Positions 8,677 to 16,920 of a stretch of DNA of 64,000 nt are shown one piece after another (position 1 is the stretch's first letter; each line of letters opens with the position of its first letter). The stretch covers positions 182,176 to 246,175 of the forward strand of contig JADGFD010000004.1 in assembly GCA_016744015.1 (NCBI GenBank), given 5' to 3'. The notes beneath the pieces are model-generated. The model saw only the letters and a list, made by a program, of their open reading frames with translations, did no database searches and was not told where the DNA came from. A program made the position numbers and the translations under genes. The stretch comes from Paracoccaceae bacterium (GTDB lineage: Bacteria > Pseudomonadota > Alphaproteobacteria > Rhodobacterales > Rhodobacteraceae).

Positions 8677-9435
8677 ATGAGCACTTACACTGTAAAACAA
8701 ATTGCAAAACTGGCGGGCGTATCTGTGCGCACCCTGCATCACTATCACGAGGCAGGGCTGCTGGTGCCGCGAAATATCGGAGCTAACGGCTATCGGTATT
8801 ATAGCGAATCCGAAGCACTGCGCTTGCAGCAAATCATGCTTTATCGCGGGTTTGGCCTAGGGCTGACCGAGATCAGGTCCATTTTGGATGCACCGGATTT
8901 TGATGCGCTCAAAGCCTTGCAGCAGCATAAGGCACGGCTGGAAGATCAGGCCAAACGTTTGCCTGAACTCATCGCCACGCTTGATTGCACCATCAAAACC
9001 TTAATAGGAGGCAGAAAAATGTCAATTGAACAACTATATAGAGCTTTTCCCCCTGAAAAGCAGGCCGCATATGAGGATGAGCTAAAAGCGATGGGGGCCG
9101 ATATGGCGGCGCAGGTCGCAAAATCCAATGCCAAAATTGCACAAAAAACCGAGGGTGATATGGAGGCATCACTGCAAGAGCTTCAGGACATAGAAGCCGC
9201 GATTATTGCCAATATGCACGCAGGGTCCGCGCCTGAAGCGATTGAAAACGCACCCCACATTCAGCGCCACCGCGCCTGGGTGAGCGCGATGTGGGGGCGG
9301 GATTGTGCCCCCGAGGCACATATTGGGTTGGCACAAATGTATGAATCCCATCCGGACTTTATCCAACGGTATGAAACCCTAGCCACAGGTTTCACGGCCT
9401 ATATTTGCGCCGCCATCCGCGCGCATGCGCGTTAA
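8677..9435 (+). CDS. MerR family transcriptional regulator with TipAS effector domain
   Basis: A 252-residue regulator. Residues 1-70 form the MerR winged helix (VKQIAKLAGVSVRTLHHYHEAGLL, then NGYRYYSE). A coiled-coil dimerisation helix follows to about residue 110. The C-terminal ~130 residues resemble the TipAS/antibiotic-binding domain (AFPPEKQAAYEDEL, and GLAQMYESHPDF near the end). Such proteins bind hydrophobic antibiotics or peptides and activate their own promoter. The start ATG 8677 follows AAGGAGG; the frame is open from 8653 but that part lacks an RBS. The gene has no transporter or modifying enzyme beside it, so the regulon is unknown. Confidence 0.88.
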   Translation: MSTYTVKQIAKLAGVSVRTLHHYHEAGLLVPRNIGANGYRYYSESEALRLQQIMLYRGFGLGLTEIRSILDAPDFDALKALQQHKARLEDQAKRLPELIATLDCTIKTLIGGRKMSIEQLYRAFPPEKQAAYEDELKAMGADMAAQVAKSNAKIAQKTEGDMEASLQELQDIEAAIIANMHAGSAPEAIENAPHIQRHRAWVSAMWGRDCAPEAHIGLAQMYESHPDFIQRYETLATGFTAYICAAIRAHAR

Positions 9436-9494
9436 ATCAGGCATTCGTGTGGCTTAGGGCTTGAAATCTGGCCAAAATAGCCGCATCTATGCCG

Positions 9495-9515
9495 CGCGGG
9501 GGGCTGTTCCCCGCG
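9495..9515 (+). promoter_or_regulatory. Hairpin in the infA leader
   Basis: CGCGGGG (9495-9501) pairs with CCCCGCG (9509-9515), 21 bases before the infA start. It may be part of the leader structure or a boundary element. There is no T-run, so it is not a classical terminator. Confidence 0.3.
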
Positions 9516-9536
9516 TATAAACTGATTGGAGACCAC

Positions 9537-9755
9537 ATGGCCAAGGAAGAACTTCTCGAATTTCCAGGCGTCGTGACCGAGCTTTTGCCCAATGCGACCT
9601 TCCGCGTGGAGCTTGAGAACGGCCATGAAATTATTGCCCACACTGCGGGCAAAATGCGCAAAAACCGCATTCGCGTGCTGGCGGGTGATAAGGTGCAAGT
9701 AGAAATGAGCCCTTATGACTTGTCTAAGGGCCGGATCAACTACCGCTTTAAATAA
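9537..9755 (+). CDS. infA: Translation initiation factor IF-1
   Basis: A 72-residue OB-fold protein, the standard IF-1 length. It binds the ribosomal A site during initiation alongside IF-2 and IF-3. The hallmark segments [38 protein letters not shown] and [18 protein letters not shown] are all present. The start ATG 9537 gives the usual MAKEE N-terminus; an open frame continues upstream without a start signal. Its stop overlaps the maf start by one base (TAATG). Confidence 0.98.
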   Translation: MAKEELLEFPGVVTELLPNATFRVELENGHEIIAHTAGKMRKNRIRVLAGDKVQVEMSPYDLSKGRINYRFK

Positions 9756-10324
9756 TGAAGCTTATTCTGGCCTCTGCCAGCCCGCGCCGGCTTGAGTTGC
9801 TGGCGCAAATCGGGGTTGTGCCGGATGCGGTAATCCCCGCAGATATTGACGAAACCCCGCTTAAGGCAGAACTTCCGCGTGTTTACGCAGGACGGTTGGC
9901 GAGTGAAAAAGCCGCTGCTATTAAGGTTGAGGGCTTGGTTTTGGCGGCTGATACTGTGGTGGCCGTTGGGCGACGCATCCTTGAAAAGCCAGCCGATGCC
10001 GCCGAAGCCGAGCGTTTTTTGCGCCTGCTTTCAGGGCGGCGACACCGCGTGATGACCGGCGTGGCCCTAAGGCATGGCGATAAAACCATCGCCAAACAGG
10101 TTGAAACCGCCGTACGTTTTAAGCATATGTCTGACGCCGAAATCGCGGGCTATATCGCCTCGAATGAATGGCATGGCAAGGCGGGCGGCTATGGCATCCA
10201 AGGCCTCGCCAGCGCCTTTATCCCTTGGATAAACGGCTCATATAGCAATGTGGTCGGCCTGCCGTTAGCCGAGGTTTCCAACATGCTGCTCAGCGCCGGT
10301 TACAAATTATGGAGCACCCCATGA
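9755..10324 (+). CDS. maf: Maf family nucleoside triphosphate pyrophosphatase
   Basis: A 189-residue house-cleaning enzyme that hydrolyses non-canonical or modified nucleoside triphosphates to monophosphates. The signature SASPRRLELL is at residues 7-16, followed by the catalytic region LAADTVVAVGRRILEKP, SGRRHRVMTGVAL, and the C-terminal GSYSNVVGLPL. Whether it is the dTTP/UTP or the m7GTP subtype is not resolved. It overlaps infA by one base and the RNase gene by four (ATGA), so it belongs to a tightly coupled unit. Confidence 0.95.
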   Translation: MKLILASASPRRLELLAQIGVVPDAVIPADIDETPLKAELPRVYAGRLASEKAAAIKVEGLVLAADTVVAVGRRILEKPADAAEAERFLRLLSGRRHRVMTGVALRHGDKTIAKQVETAVRFKHMSDAEIAGYIASNEWHGKAGGYGIQGLASAFIPWINGSYSNVVGLPLAEVSNMLLSAGYKLWSTP

Positions 10325-11352
10325 AGGGTAGACAGATATTGCTTGACCAGATCAAGGGCCGCGCCGCAGCGGCGTTGATGGTCGATGGCAGACTTGAAGA
10401 TTTTGTGCTGGACACAGACGTCGAGGCCCCCAAACCCGGAGCGATCTACCGCGCCGTGGCAGATAGGCCGCTCAAGGGTCTGCACGGGGTTATGCTCAAG
10501 CTTGGCAACGGCCAAACCGGCTTTTTGAAAGAGGCGCGCGGCATTAAGCCCAGCCAGCCGCTTACGGTGCAAATGAGCACCTTTGCCGAGGGTCGCAAGG
10601 CGCCGCCGGTCACTACGCGCCTGCTGTTCAAAAGTCGCTATGTGATCGTCACGCCAGAAGCGCCCGGCATTAACGTGGCGCGCTCGATCAAAGACGAGGA
10701 AGAGCGCGTGCGCCTGCTGGAACTGGCCCATGATGCCTTTGAGGGTGTGGCCCACGGCCTTATTCTGCGCTCTGCCTGCGCAGGGCAAGAGGCCGACGAT
10801 ATATTGGCAGATATCGACCGTATGCTGACCATTTGCACCGATGTGCTGGCCGATGACAGCCGCGAACCCCAGTTATTGCTGGAAGCCCCCAGCGCCAGTG
10901 AAATAGCCTGGGCGGAGTGGACAACCCCTGCCCCTGATGAAATCGTCAATTCCGAGGGCTGCTTTGAAAGCCATGATATTTGGCAGCATATCGAGGCATT
11001 AAATTCGCCCCGCGTGCCGCTGGATGGCGAGGCCTATATGTATGTTGAGCCCACCCGCGCCCTTGTCGCGGTGGATATCAACACCGGCGCTGATTTCAGC
11101 CCCGCCGCCGCGCTCAAAGCCAATATCTCCGCCGCCCGTGCCCTGCCCCGCGCCCTGCGGCTGCGCGGGCTTGGCGGGCAAATCACTATTGATTTTGCCC
11201 CCTTGGCCAAAAAAGACCGTCGGCAGATCGAGCAGATCATCAAAGCCGCCTTTAAAAAAGACAGCACAGACACGATGATTCTGGGCTGGACCCCGCTTGG
11301 TCATCTAGAGCTGCAACGAAAACGCGCCCGCCTTCCTCTGGAGCTGCCATGA
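10321..11352 (+). CDS. Short ribonuclease E/G family protein
   Basis: A 343-residue member of the RNase E/G family, shorter than E. coli RNase G (489) and lacking the long C-terminal scaffold of RNase E. An N-terminal S1-like region (AIYRAVADRPLKGLHG, then LGNGQTGFLKEARG) is followed by the DNase-I-like catalytic part. The two metal-binding aspartates are in LVAVDINTG and ITIDFAPL. The zinc-link CPxCxGxG of RNase E/G is not seen. It starts within the maf stop and ends overlapping yacG by four bases. Short RNases of this kind between maf and yacG are usual in Rhodobacterales. Its RNA targets are unknown. Confidence 0.88.
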   Translation: MKGRQILLDQIKGRAAAALMVDGRLEDFVLDTDVEAPKPGAIYRAVADRPLKGLHGVMLKLGNGQTGFLKEARGIKPSQPLTVQMSTFAEGRKAPPVTTRLLFKSRYVIVTPEAPGINVARSIKDEEERVRLLELAHDAFEGVAHGLILRSACAGQEADDILADIDRMLTICTDVLADDSREPQLLLEAPSASEIAWAEWTTPAPDEIVNSEGCFESHDIWQHIEALNSPRVPLDGEAYMYVEPTRALVAVDINTGADFSPAAALKANISAARALPRALRLRGLGGQITIDFAPLAKKDRRQIEQIIKAAFKKDSTDTMILGWTPLGHLELQRKRARLPLELP

Positions 11353-11531
11353 CCTGCCCGATTTGCAAAAAAGAAACCGCAAAAAAATACCGCCCCTTCT
11401 GCTCCAAACGCTGTGCCGACGTGGATTTGGGCAAGTGGTTTAACGGCAGCTATGCCAGCGCCGCCGAAGAAATAGAGCCCGAAGAGGCCGAAGCCCTCGC
11501 CAAAATCATTGAAGAAAAGCGGCTAAACTAG
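11349..11531 (+). CDS. yacG: DNA gyrase inhibitor / zinc-binding protein YacG
   Basis: A 60-residue zinc-ribbon protein. The four ligands are Cys3, Cys6, Cys18 and Cys22 (CPIC ... CSKRC), followed by the conserved DLGKWFNGSY and an acidic tail. E. coli YacG binds GyrB and blocks DNA binding by gyrase. The start overlaps the RNase stop by four bases (ATGA), making it the last gene of the infA-maf-RNase unit before tRNA-Phe. Confidence 0.95.
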   Translation: MTCPICKKETAKKYRPFCSKRCADVDLGKWFNGSYASAAEEIEPEEAEALAKIIEEKRLN

Positions 11532-11569
11532 CGGCCTCATAAAAAACCGTATCAAGGCGCATAAACCGC

Positions 11570-11598
11570 TGGACAGCCCCCGCATTTGCGCCTAAAAC
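11570..11598 (+). promoter_or_regulatory. Sigma70-type promoter of tRNA-Phe
   Basis: TGGACA (11570-11575) and TAAAAC (11593-11598) are separated by 17 bases and lie 31 bases before the tRNA 5' end. Inferred from sequence only. Confidence 0.4.
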
Positions 11599-11628
11599 GC
11601 CCTCACCCAAGGCCATTGGCCAACCCGT

Positions 11629-11703
11629 GCCCGGGTAGCTCAGGGGTAGAGCAGTGGACTGAAAATCCTCGTGTCGGTGGTTCAAATCCGCCCCCGGGCA
11701 CCA
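11629..11703 (+). tRNA. tRNA-Phe (GAA), island attachment site
   Basis: The acceptor stem GCCCGGG pairs with CCCGGGC, followed by discriminator A and encoded CCA. The anticodon loop CTGAAAA carries GAA for phenylalanine. The D arm AGCTCAGGGGTAGAGC and T arm GGTTCAAATCC are normal. The last 16 bases plus two downstream Ts recur at 22761-22778, marking integration of a genomic island that left the tRNA intact. Confidence 0.96.
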
Positions 11704-11705
11704 TT
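11688..11705 (+). other. attL, left attachment repeat
   Basis: The 18 bases CCGCCCCCGGGCACCATT are identical at both island ends. Here they are the 3' end of tRNA-Phe plus two bases. Confidence 0.85.
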
Positions 11706-11831
11706 TATTTTAAATAAATACATACCAATCAACACGTTAAGATTATTCAGGCTTTTTCAATCCACCCCTATGTCCACCCAAATGGTTGGTGACTGACTTT
11801 GTGCTGATTAAAAATTCGCTTCCTCAGCAAG

Positions 11832-14702
11832 TCAAAATTCACCAATCCCTTCGTCGAAGGTGGCAACAAACTCAAGTAATTTGGAACTGATCCGTTTCAC
11901 CAAAGATTTACGTTCAAGAATCTTTGGCTTTTCAATCATCGCATCCACAATCTCACCCTGCAAAGGCTTCTTGCCTGTGAAGTTATACTGCTCAATCATC
12001 TCCTGAAATGCAGTTGGCTCCATTTTTTCCAACTCACATATTTCTGAAAGCGCGCTCAGTTTCTCTTCTGACCAAAATTTGGAAAATGCATCCGCGACAC
12101 TTTGGGAATCTCTCATGCTTGGCATGTGCTGTTCAATGAACTTCTCAATTAGCTTCCGCTTGCTGCGCAAATGCCGTTCGGAGCCAAGCAAATCGTAAAC
12201 CATCTTCTTTTTAGCATTTGATGCATCTTTGATTTTCGGGTCGAGACTGTCTTGATCCGCATACGCCTCAGCCAACAGGCTCAGGATATAGGCGACGTTG
12301 ATTTCATCACGTTGGATCAATTCCAATTCAAAATCAACTTCGTCAATGATTGATACGCCGTCTTCTGGCTTGTCAGTCTTGATCCTATCGTGAATGTCTA
12401 AATACTTACTTTTGTAATCCTCAAAATCTTGCGGTTTCATGTCCAGATCGCCAGCGTCGTATTGGGTGAAGCTAGTAAGAACGTTTCGCAAGCGCATCAA
12501 GTCTCGAAAGGCTTGGATAAAAGCAAGCTGTTCATCCTCTGATTTCAAGCTATTAACGCTATCAGGGTCAGGCACTATCGTTTTTAACCCTGCGACTGCT
12601 GCGTTGAATTGATCTAGATAGTCTTCATAAGGGGCCATTAGAATTGTTTCGATGGCGTCCTTGTTGGAAAAAAGCGTAATCGCCTGATCTGTGTTTGGCT
12701 TTAGGTTTCGGAAGCAAACAATATTGCCTTGCGACTTGAGTTGGCCCAGCGTCCGATTCGTCCGAGAAAACGCTTGAATTAGGCCGTGGTATTTGAGGTT
12801 CTTGTCCACATAGAGCGTGTTTAGTTTTTTAGCGTCAAAGCCTGTCAAAAACATGTTCACCACCAAGAGGATATCCAAGCGGTCCTTGTCCTTGGCATCC
12901 TTGCGGTCACGGTCCTTCAATCGCTTGCTCAGGTGGTTGTAATAGGTATAGAAACCCGCGCTGTCCTTTACCGTCTCTTTGGTCTGATACATGGCGTTGT
13001 AGTCTGCCACGAACGACTCCAGACGGTCGCGCTTATTTACATCAACAGGCAAATCAGCCACGTTCAAATTGGGGTCGCCAATCATGCCATCTGCATCCGG
13101 GTCGGCGTCATTTGGCCCATAGGTAAAGATTGTTGCAATCCGTAGGTGGTGTTCACCCGCTTCTTTCTTGCGCCTAAACGCTTCGTAATAGGCAATCAGG
13201 GCATCAACCGAGCTAACGCATAGCATGGCGCTGAATTGCTTGTTGTGGGTTTTGCGGTCGTGGTTTTGAATAATCCAATCAACCACGGCATCTATTCTGT
13301 CGGGATTATCAAAGAACTCCCGAACATTGATCGCGGGCACGTCTTCGTCGACTAAGCTTCCATCTTTACGCTTCAACTTTCCCCAGTATTCAACAGAGAA
13401 CCGCAACACGTTTTCGTCGGCTATCGCATCTGTGATAACATACTTATGCAAACACTCAGCAAACAAGTCTTTGGTGGTGCGTTTGCCCACTGCATTGTCG
13501 GCAAAAATTGGGGTGCCCGTAAAGCCAAACATTTGCGCCTTGCTGAAAAACTGAACAATCCGCTTATGTGTGTCGCCAAACTGTGAGCGGTGGCATTCGT
13601 CAAAGATGAACACAACGCGCTGATCCTTCACCCCCTGCAACGCGCCTTCATAGCGGTCGCGGGTAATGGCTGTGTTCAGCTTTTGGATAGTAGTTACAAT
13701 CAGCTTTGTATCACTGCCTAGCTGCCCCACCAGCGCTTTGGTGTTGTCGGTGCCATTCACCGAACCGTCCGAGAAATAATTGAACTCTTTTTGAGTCTGG
13801 TAATCCAAGTCCGCGCGGTCCACCACAAACACAACTTTATCAACCTTCGGGTTTTCAATAAGCACCTGCGCGGCCTTGAAGCTGGTCAGGGTCTTGCCTG
13901 ATCCCGTTGTGTGCCAGATATAGCCATTCTTGCGACCATTCTTTACCCGCGCGTTTATAGCCTCTACCGCGTAATATTGGTAGGGGCGCAACACCATCAA
14001 AATCTTGTCGCTTTCATGCAGAACAATGTATTTGCTAATCATCTTGCTGACGTGGCATTTCTCAAGGAACACATCGGCAAAGGCATCTAGTTGCGTGACA
14101 AGTTCGTTATCTTCTTCTGCCCAGAAAAACGTCTGCTTAAAATCCTGATTGCGGTTGTTAGCGTAGTATTTGGTGTTCACGCCGTTACTAATCACAAACA
14201 ACTGCACGAATTGGAACAATGCACTATCAGCCCAATAGCTGTGGCGCTGATAGCGGTTAATCTGGTTGAACGCTTCTTTCAACTCCACACCGCGACGTTT
14301 TAGTTCAATCTGCACCAAAGGCAGGCCATTGATCAGCAATGTCACATCAAACCGCGTTTTGTGGTGGCCTGTTACGGTGACTTGTGTTGTCACCTGATAT
14401 TGGTTTTGGCACCATTCATCGGTATTCAAAAACCGCAGGTAAAGCGGCGTGCCATCTTCGCGGGTTAGCTGCATTCGCCCGCGCAGGGTCTTGGCCTTTT
14501 CAAACACGTTGCCCTTATCAAGATGGTTTAGCACCTTGGCAAACTCACTATCCGAGAGCGTCACCCCGTTATGCTTGCCTAGCTGGTCGCGCAAATTGGC
14601 GCGCATGGCGTCCATGTCTGGCAAAGCCACCAGCGCATAGCCTAGCCCCTTCAGGCGTTTCACCAGATCGTTTTCAAGCTGCGCTTCAGATTGGGTGCTC
14701 AT
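11832..14702 (-). CDS. hsdR: Type I restriction enzyme R subunit (HsdR)
   Basis: A 956-residue motor/nuclease subunit that, with HsdM and HsdS, translocates unmodified DNA and cleaves it far from the recognition site. The N-terminal nuclease has the PD-(D/E)XK residues Asp119 and Glu133-Leu-Lys135 in VQIELKRRG. The SF2 motor follows: Walker A HTTGSGKT at 265-271, DECHR at 368-372, GFTGTP at 393-398, and the motif VI region QAFSRTNRT. The C-terminal helical part is the complex-assembly region. No frameshift or missing motif is seen, so it should be active. It is the last gene of the hsdM-hsdS-rhuM-hsdR unit. Confidence 0.96.
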   Translation of the reverse strand: MSTQSEAQLENDLVKRLKGLGYALVALPDMDAMRANLRDQLGKHNGVTLSDSEFAKVLNHLDKGNVFEKAKTLRGRMQLTREDGTPLYLRFLNTDEWCQNQYQVTTQVTVTGHHKTRFDVTLLINGLPLVQIELKRRGVELKEAFNQINRYQRHSYWADSALFQFVQLFVISNGVNTKYYANNRNQDFKQTFFWAEEDNELVTQLDAFADVFLEKCHVSKMISKYIVLHESDKILMVLRPYQYYAVEAINARVKNGRKNGYIWHTTGSGKTLTSFKAAQVLIENPKVDKVVFVVDRADLDYQTQKEFNYFSDGSVNGTDNTKALVGQLGSDTKLIVTTIQKLNTAITRDRYEGALQGVKDQRVVFIFDECHRSQFGDTHKRIVQFFSKAQMFGFTGTPIFADNAVGKRTTKDLFAECLHKYVITDAIADENVLRFSVEYWGKLKRKDGSLVDEDVPAINVREFFDNPDRIDAVVDWIIQNHDRKTHNKQFSAMLCVSSVDALIAYYEAFRRKKEAGEHHLRIATIFTYGPNDADPDADGMIGDPNLNVADLPVDVNKRDRLESFVADYNAMYQTKETVKDSAGFYTYYNHLSKRLKDRDRKDAKDKDRLDILLVVNMFLTGFDAKKLNTLYVDKNLKYHGLIQAFSRTNRTLGQLKSQGNIVCFRNLKPNTDQAITLFSNKDAIETILMAPYEDYLDQFNAAVAGLKTIVPDPDSVNSLKSEDEQLAFIQAFRDLMRLRNVLTSFTQYDAGDLDMKPQDFEDYKSKYLDIHDRIKTDKPEDGVSIIDEVDFELELIQRDEINVAYILSLLAEAYADQDSLDPKIKDASNAKKKMVYDLLGSERHLRSKRKLIEKFIEQHMPSMRDSQSVADAFSKFWSEEKLSALSEICELEKMEPTAFQEMIEQYNFTGKKPLQGEIVDAMIEKPKILERKSLVKRISSKLLEFVATFDEGIGEF

Positions 14703-14703
14703 G

Positions 14704-15708
14704 TCAGCCCTTTTCTTTATTGTACGTTATACTCTTTGCCAGCGCTTCGATGGCTTCCAAATCATCGCTGTCTGCCTGTTCAGCTTCGGCCCGCTTCCTT
14801 GCCGTGTCGAAAATCGCAAAATTATTGCTTGCGAGCTTCTGTGCCACGTCCATGCGAATTTTGCCTGCGTTTGTCAGCACCTCGCGGTCATTGAACGCAA
14901 GGAAGGCATCCAGCTTTTCGGCCCATATGGCCATCGTCACCTGTTTGCGGCGTTGGGCTTGGTCCTCAGCGAAATCCAGATACATGGTCACAATCCGGTT
15001 TAGCTCCTTAACCTCCTCAGCGGTCAAATAGTTCTTGCCTGTGCCCACATCGCCTTTGCGCACAATGCTGCCTTTCCAACTGGTTAGGCCCATGTTCTGT
15101 GCCTCAGGGTCGGCGCGTGCCGCAATGATTTCCGCTGCCGTGTGGCCCGTTACGGCCCATAGCATTTTGTTCTGCACTTTTTGAAAAAACAGCTTCGCGG
15201 CGTCGGAGCCACTGTCATAATCGACCGCCGTTGTGAACAGGTCTTTCACCTTTTGATAAAACCGTTTTTCCGAGGCCCTAATATCGCGGATGCGCGCCAG
15301 CCATTCGTCAAAATAATCCCACTGGTCCGCTGCCTTTAGCTTTGCGTCATCCATCGCAAAACCTTTAACCAAATAGTCCTGCAACACCGTGCCCGCCCAG
15401 CGCCGGAACTGCACCCCGCGTTTGGAGCGCACCCTAAAACCCACGGCTAAAATGGCATCAAGGTTATAAGTTAGAGTCGCATAAGACTTGCCGTCTGAGG
15501 CAGGTATCAAGGATTCCTTGACAACTGAATCGTTGGCCAATTCCCCATCTTCAAAAATATTGCGCAGGTGCAAGCTGACATTCTGCTTGGAGGTATCAAA
15601 CAGCGCCGCCATTTCGGCTTGGGTTAGCCAAACCGTGCCATCAATGGCCCGCAGATTGATCTGCGCTGCCCCGTCTTCGGTTTGATAGAGGATTATTTCA
15701 CCGCTCAT
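14704..15708 (-). CDS. RhuM family protein inside the type I restriction operon
   Basis: A 334-residue protein matching the RhuM (virulence-associated) family. The N-terminal third has the winged-helix-like WLTQAEMAALFDTSKQNVSLHLRNIFEDGEL and SYATLTYNLDAILAVGFRV. It continues with RGVQFRRWAGTVLQDYLVKGF and a helical C-terminal region with GHTAAEIIAARAD. RhuM genes are often found beside or within type I restriction loci and in islands; the biochemical role is unknown. It begins just after hsdS and ends one base before the hsdR start, so it is surely made with the restriction system. A regulator, toxin-like or anti-restriction control role is conjecture. Confidence 0.85.
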   Translation of the reverse strand: MSGEIILYQTEDGAAQINLRAIDGTVWLTQAEMAALFDTSKQNVSLHLRNIFEDGELANDSVVKESLIPASDGKSYATLTYNLDAILAVGFRVRSKRGVQFRRWAGTVLQDYLVKGFAMDDAKLKAADQWDYFDEWLARIRDIRASEKRFYQKVKDLFTTAVDYDSGSDAAKLFFQKVQNKMLWAVTGHTAAEIIAARADPEAQNMGLTSWKGSIVRKGDVGTGKNYLTAEEVKELNRIVTMYLDFAEDQAQRRKQVTMAIWAEKLDAFLAFNDREVLTNAGKIRMDVAQKLASNNFAIFDTARKRAEAEQADSDDLEAIEALAKSITYNKEKG

Positions 15709-15717
15709 GGTTTTTCC

Positions 15718-16920
15718 TTATACAAACATCTGCTGCAACAGACCTTTTTTGAATTGCTCCATCTGGGCAACCTGCCCCGCAACCGCCTGAATTTTGGTAT
15801 CCAATGCTGAAAGCGCATCGGCTATTTTCTGTTGTTCGTCGGGGTGGGGAAGTTTGATTTTCATCGTTTTTAGGTCTTCGACAGTAAGCCCTTTTATCGA
15901 GGTTCCTTGGCAAAGCCGAAGCAAAGTGTTTTTATTTTCTAACAACCAATATGCGATGAAATTCACCTCACCTGACAAAGGTAAGAAGTTGGTAAAGTCC
16001 TGACTCGTGCAAAGGTCACATTGAGCAACCGTCAACTTGCCTACGCCTACACGAGTAACAATCAATATTGTTCCTTTTGAAACCCTTTTCGTCGCGGAGC
16101 TTTTTATGGCTTCTTCAGTAATCCAGCGTGTAATCGTCGCGCCGGTTAGGTTGCCGTCCAGAACATCTGAGCTTGATATCCAAGGAGTTTGCCCTCCCCA
16201 ATAGCGATCAACATCTGTGTCAGGCGTCCCGCCGCCACTGAAGCTTCCTAACTCCCCCAACCGTTTCTCTTCCCAATCGGGGAAGGGGGTGCCGTCGGGT
16301 TTGGTGAAGCGGAGGCGTTGACTGAACAGGGCTTGCATCAGCCCGCGCTTATACCGCGCCAACCCCGCCTGCCGCGCCCGTAACGCCGCAATCTTGGCAT
16401 CCACCACCCCCAGAAAATCCGCGATTTTCTTTTGTTCGGGTAGGGAGGGTATCTGAATCTTTAGCTTTAAGAAAGCTTGCTGGCCAAGAGTCTTGTTTCG
16501 CCCAGCACCGCCTGGTGAAGCCAGCTCTAGTAATTGCTTACCCCGTTTTCGCAGAAAAAGCTCTCGAATGAAGGGAAGGAAAGATTTGTCGTCTTTCTCT
16601 AAGAACATTGGAAATCTGTGTGAGGCAATAAAACCTTGCTCGGAGTCAGTTGTAAGAGAAATCGCCTGCTCCCACGCAAAGACAATATTGATCACAAAAG
16701 CGTTAGGGACGACGTGAAACACACGTTTTCCGCCAAGTTCCTTTCCGGTCACAGCTTCTTTGTGAAATAGCCCGCGGCCGTGCGAGCGAACCCCGATTTG
16801 TCGATAGGATTTATCAAGCTCTACTTTCACGGCATCGCCCGACCGTTCCAAAATCGAGTCAATAAGGTGCGTTTGCCAGTCTCCAACAAACTGAGGAAAC
16901 CTAATTTTAGGCACGTTCAT
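15718..16920 (-). CDS. hsdS: Type I restriction enzyme specificity subunit (HsdS)
   Basis: A 400-residue DNA-recognition subunit with the normal two-half layout. Target-recognition domain 1 spans about residues 1-160. A conserved helix follows with PSLPEQKKIADFLGVVDAKI. TRD2 spans about 217-345 beginning WEEKRLGELGSFSGGGTP. A second conserved helix has LPHPDEQQKIADALSALDTKI. The two TRDs define a bipartite DNA site that cannot be read from sequence. The TRD2 opening is like type IC enzymes. The start overlaps the hsdM stop by four bases (ATGA). Both domains are complete, so the specificity is likely functional. Confidence 0.95.
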   Translation of the reverse strand: MNVPKIRFPQFVGDWQTHLIDSILERSGDAVKVELDKSYRQIGVRSHGRGLFHKEAVTGKELGGKRVFHVVPNAFVINIVFAWEQAISLTTDSEQGFIASHRFPMFLEKDDKSFLPFIRELFLRKRGKQLLELASPGGAGRNKTLGQQAFLKLKIQIPSLPEQKKIADFLGVVDAKIAALRARQAGLARYKRGLMQALFSQRLRFTKPDGTPFPDWEEKRLGELGSFSGGGTPDTDVDRYWGGQTPWISSSDVLDGNLTGATITRWITEEAIKSSATKRVSKGTILIVTRVGVGKLTVAQCDLCTSQDFTNFLPLSGEVNFIAYWLLENKNTLLRLCQGTSIKGLTVEDLKTMKIKLPHPDEQQKIADALSALDTKIQAVAGQVAQMEQFKKGLLQQMFV

